This document shows positions 62,295 through 64,000 of a stretch of DNA of 64,000 bases, piece after piece (within the stretch, counting starts at the first letter, position 1; each line of letters opens with the position of its first letter). Source of the stretch: Microbacterium sp. 5K110 (GTDB taxonomy: Bacteria; Actinomycetota; Actinomycetes; Actinomycetales; Microbacteriaceae); NCBI RefSeq assembly GCF_005774735.1, contig NZ_VBUM01000008.1:1-64000 (forward strand), written 5' to 3'. The position numbers and the translations under genes are program-made. Under the pieces are notes generated by a model that saw only the letters and a list, made by a program, of their open reading frames with translations, was not told the origin of the DNA and searched no databases.

Positions 62295-62323
62295 GTTCTA
62301 CACCTCATTTTTGAAGCGCGCAA
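62295..62323 (-). promoter_or_regulatory. Candidate early lytic promoter
   Basis: On the minus strand TTGCGC (62323-62318), 17 bp, TAGAAC (62300-62295). AGGTGT occurs within it and again at about 62368-62373 beside the repressor start, possible operator half-sites. Faces the divergent repressor gene. Confidence 0.45.
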
Positions 62324-62381
62324 GTCATCTGTGAGGCTCCCGCACTTACTCATGCGGTCCCAGACACCTAAAGTGGGTGCC

Positions 62382-62789
62382 ATGGCGCGACAGAAGAAAA
62401 CCCCACACCCGTTCGATCAGCACCTCGGCGGGGCGATCAAGGCCACTCGCACGCGACGGAAGATGACCCAGCAGGACCTCTCCGATGCGGCCGATATCCC
62501 GCTGTCGAACCTGCAGCGCCGCGAGGACGGAACGAACGAAACATCGGTGGGAGAGCTCGAGCGCATCGCCGTCGCTCTCCGCGTGGCGTCACGGGAACTC
62601 GTCGACATGGCGCTCACCGACTACAGCGACGCCGGCACCGTCGAGGACGGATTACGCAAGCTCGTGACATCGGTGTCGGAGCCCACGTCTACCGTCGCTG
62701 ATCACGACAACGTGACCTACATCGGACGGGCCCATCCCGGTGTACGCGACGCAGCGAACACCGACGAACCCGCCCCACCCAAGGACTGA
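62382..62789 (+). CDS. XRE-family phage repressor
   Basis: 135 aa. HTH_3 domain: AIKATRTRRKMTQQDLSDAA, PLSNLQRREDGTNETS. Divergent from the lytic operon and followed by an ImmA-type protease, the arrangement of ImmR/ImmA switches. ATG 62382 rather than upstream 62286, which would cover the promoter. Confidence 0.85.
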   Translation: MARQKKTPHPFDQHLGGAIKATRTRRKMTQQDLSDAADIPLSNLQRREDGTNETSVGELERIAVALRVASRELVDMALTDYSDAGTVEDGLRKLVTSVSEPTSTVADHDNVTYIGRAHPGVRDAANTDEPAPPKD

Positions 62790-62801
62790 CAAGGGGGGAT
62801 C

Positions 62802-63239
62802 ATGCGAGCGCTACTCGCTCACGCAGCGCACCTCGGCGTAAGCGTGCACGTCGCACACATCACACCGCCTTACCGCGGTTTCTACGACCACGACATGCGT
62901 ATGGTCGTCTACGACTTCAACCTGTCCCCGATCGAGCGAGATTGCGTTCTGGCGCACGAACTCGGGCACGCCTTCTACGGACACCAAGACCGCCACGATC
63001 AGCAGGCAGAAGACGACGCAGACGCGTACGCGGCCGCGCTGCTTGTTGATCCGGACCGGTATGCGCGTCTCGAGCACATCGGCCTCAACCCGGACGAGAT
63101 CGCGGAGGAGCTCGGGGTGAACGAGAAGCTGCTCCGCGTGTTCGTCGAGACGCAGGTGACGAGGATCCGCGGCGCCGCTTACTCCACGTCACGAATGGGT
63201 CAGGGACAGTTCCGACATGCCGCCCGGTGGGCAGTCTGA
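62802..63239 (+). CDS. ImmA/IrrE-type metallopeptidase
   Basis: 145 aa. Zinc site HELGH (52-56) in CVLAHELGHAFYGH, with a downstream acidic ligand region (EDDADAYAAALLVD). By analogy it should cleave the adjacent repressor on induction. RBS GGGG in the 12-nt gap. Confidence 0.85.
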   Translation: MRALLAHAAHLGVSVHVAHITPPYRGFYDHDMRMVVYDFNLSPIERDCVLAHELGHAFYGHQDRHDQQAEDDADAYAAALLVDPDRYARLEHIGLNPDEIAEELGVNEKLLRVFVETQVTRIRGAAYSTSRMGQGQFRHAARWAV

Positions 63240-63244
63240 GCGGG

Positions 63245-63267
63245 ATGGTTGCACCGATGGTTGCACC
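63245..63267 (+). repeat. Paired arm-type repeats at attR
   Basis: ATGGTTGCACC at 63245-63255 and 63257-63267, the same 11-mer and orientation as at attL (15508, 15521). Presumed integrase arm sites. Confidence 0.6.
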
Positions 63268-63298
63268 AGGCCCGTCGTTGGATCACCGGTAGAACGAG

Positions 63299-63346
63299 AG
63301 AAGGGGCCACGATCCCAGTGTGTGACTGGTGATCGCGGCCCCTTCT
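63299..63346 (-). terminator. Long hairpin after tRNA-Arg
   Basis: AGAAGGGGCC (63299-63308) pairs with GGCCCCTTCT (63337-63346); CGATC/GATCG and CCAGT/ACTGG extend the stem inward. It lies 6 nt past the tRNA 3' end on phage-derived DNA, so the phage supplies the tRNA terminator. Confidence 0.75.
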
Positions 63347-63350
63347 AGCT

Positions 63351-63398
63351 GTGCCCCCGACAGGATTCGAACCTGCGACTTCTGGTACCGGAAACCAA
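63351..63398 (-). other. attR: attR within tRNA-Arg
   Basis: Phage-derived copy of the tRNA 3' half, with three mismatches to attL (15371-15418). Core TGGTACCGGAAACCAA at 63383-63398. Confidence 0.9.
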
Positions 63399-63424
63399 CG
63401 CTCTATCCCCTGAGCTACGGAGGC
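63352..63424 (-). tRNA. tRNA-Arg(CCG), reconstituted at attR
   Basis: 73-nt cloverleaf: acceptor GCCTCCG with CGGGGGC, D arm GCTC/GAGC, anticodon arm TTGGT-TTCCGGT-ACCAG with anticodon CCG, T arm GCAGG-TTCGAAT-CCTGT, discriminator A; CCA not encoded. The 5' half is host, the 3' half is phage. The phage copy turns pair 27-43 into U-G where the host half (attL) would give U-A. Confidence 0.95.
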
Positions 63425-63501
63425 GGACCGGTCAAGGTTAGCACCGCGCCGGCCCCGCGCCCGACCCGGCGGGGTGCCGGCGCGGGCATCTCACGCGACG
63501 A

Positions 63502-63675
63502 TCACTCGTCGCCGATGACTCCGATGCCCGTGGCCTCGTGATCGGCGTCCGGGTCGTCGCCGGAGGGCGCCTTCGACTGCTCGTCGACGTCGTTCGTCTG
63601 GCTCGGGGCGACCGTCTGGTCGTCGCCGAGGTCTTCGGAGTCGTCGGCCGGTGCGGTGTTCTGAGGATCGCTCAT
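63502..63675 (-). CDS. Small acidic host protein
   Basis: 57 aa, very acidic and disordered (MSDPQNTAPADDSEDLGDDQ...), ends GIGVIGDE. GGAAGGG upstream of the ATG. Common in Microbacteriaceae; function unknown. Confidence 0.65.
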   Translation of the reverse strand: MSDPQNTAPADDSEDLGDDQTVAPSQTNDVDEQSKAPSGDDPDADHEATGIGVIGDE

Positions 63676-63757
63676 GGATCATCCCTTCCTCGCGGAGGAC
63701 CAGCTTCGCAAACCCGGTCGCGGGGACGCGGAGGGTTGACCCGGCGCGCGAAGTGGT

Positions 63758-64000
63758 TCAGCGACGGCGCCCCGCCCACGCGCGCAAGCGCGCACGCAAC
63801 GGCAGGGTGAGGTCGACGAAGCGCCCGTCGGCGGGGACGGTGACGCGATCACCCGAGTCGGTGGAACTCCCCCGGACGTAGGCCGCGCCCACCGCGACGT
63901 AGGTCTGCAGCAGCATCTCGGCCTCGGCACGCGTCGAGGTCGTGTCGTCGAGGCGGGCGCGGTGACCGGAATCCACCCGCACCGAGAACCACCGGGTCCC
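63758..64000 (-). CDS. C-terminal part of a host gene (runs off the window)
   Basis: 81 codons ending in TGA, no start inside the window in this frame required. Contains SVRVDSGHRARLDDTTSTRA and TLPLRARLRAWAGRRR. Family not recognised from this fragment. Confidence 0.6.
   Translation of the reverse strand, partial: GTRWFSVRVDSGHRARLDDTTSTRAEAEMLLQTYVAVGAAYVRGSSTDSGDRVTVPADGRFVDLTLPLRARLRAWAGRRR

Overview
The window is high-GC actinobacterial DNA, most likely from Microbacterium or a close Microbacteriaceae relative. It holds a chromosomal block on the left, a 48-kb siphovirus-type prophage integrated in a tRNA-Arg(CCG) gene, and about 0.6 kb of chromosome on the right.

Left chromosome (1-15370): a minus-strand series argS, DUF2993, lysA, hom, thrC, thrB, rho, prfA is the usual actinobacterial arrangement for Arg-tRNA charging, lysine and threonine synthesis and transcription/translation termination. 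An HprK-like ATPase fused to a PqqD-like domain lies on the plus strand between lysA and the DUF2993 gene. Right of argS are a transglutaminase-like protein, a lipoprotein, a PknB-type Ser/Thr kinase and a DUF6458 membrane protein.

Prophage (about 15403-63398): a 16-bp identical core in the anticodon arm marks both ends, with 45 of 48 bp matching around it. The integrase sits at attL and reads inward. Two ATGGTTGCACC arm-type repeats lie just inside each end. Small lysogeny-side genes follow on the plus strand. At the point where they converge with the lytic genes there are two complete insertion sequences, an IS30-family element (17983-19936) and an IS481-family element (19974-21988). Each carries passenger genes in addition to its transposase.

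The rest of the phage is read leftward on the minus strand. The early promoter at 62.3 kb faces a plus-strand repressor and ImmA/IrrE-type protease. From it run an excisionase-like HTH gene, small coupled genes, RusA, a Sak4-like ATPase, a DnaD-like protein, a DnaB helicase, SSB, four HNH-type nucleases, a cytosine-C5 methylase, a WhiB-like protein, many small CxxC proteins and a tRNA-Asn. Packaging and head genes follow (HNH, TerS, split TerL, portal, MuF, scaffold, decoration, major capsid, connectors). Then come the tail (tail tube, frameshifted chaperone, 1004-aa tape measure, Dit, baseplate), lysis (M15 endolysin, holin-like proteins) and a 697-aa SGNH/Ig/LamG tail fibre.

Most early genes overlap by 4-5 nt (ATGA, GTGA, TGATG), so they are probably translationally coupled. 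Two in-frame amber codons, one in the TerL nuclease gene and one after ssb, suggest the prophage is decaying or uses unusual decoding. Right chromosome: the reconstituted tRNA-Arg, a small acidic protein and one truncated ORF.
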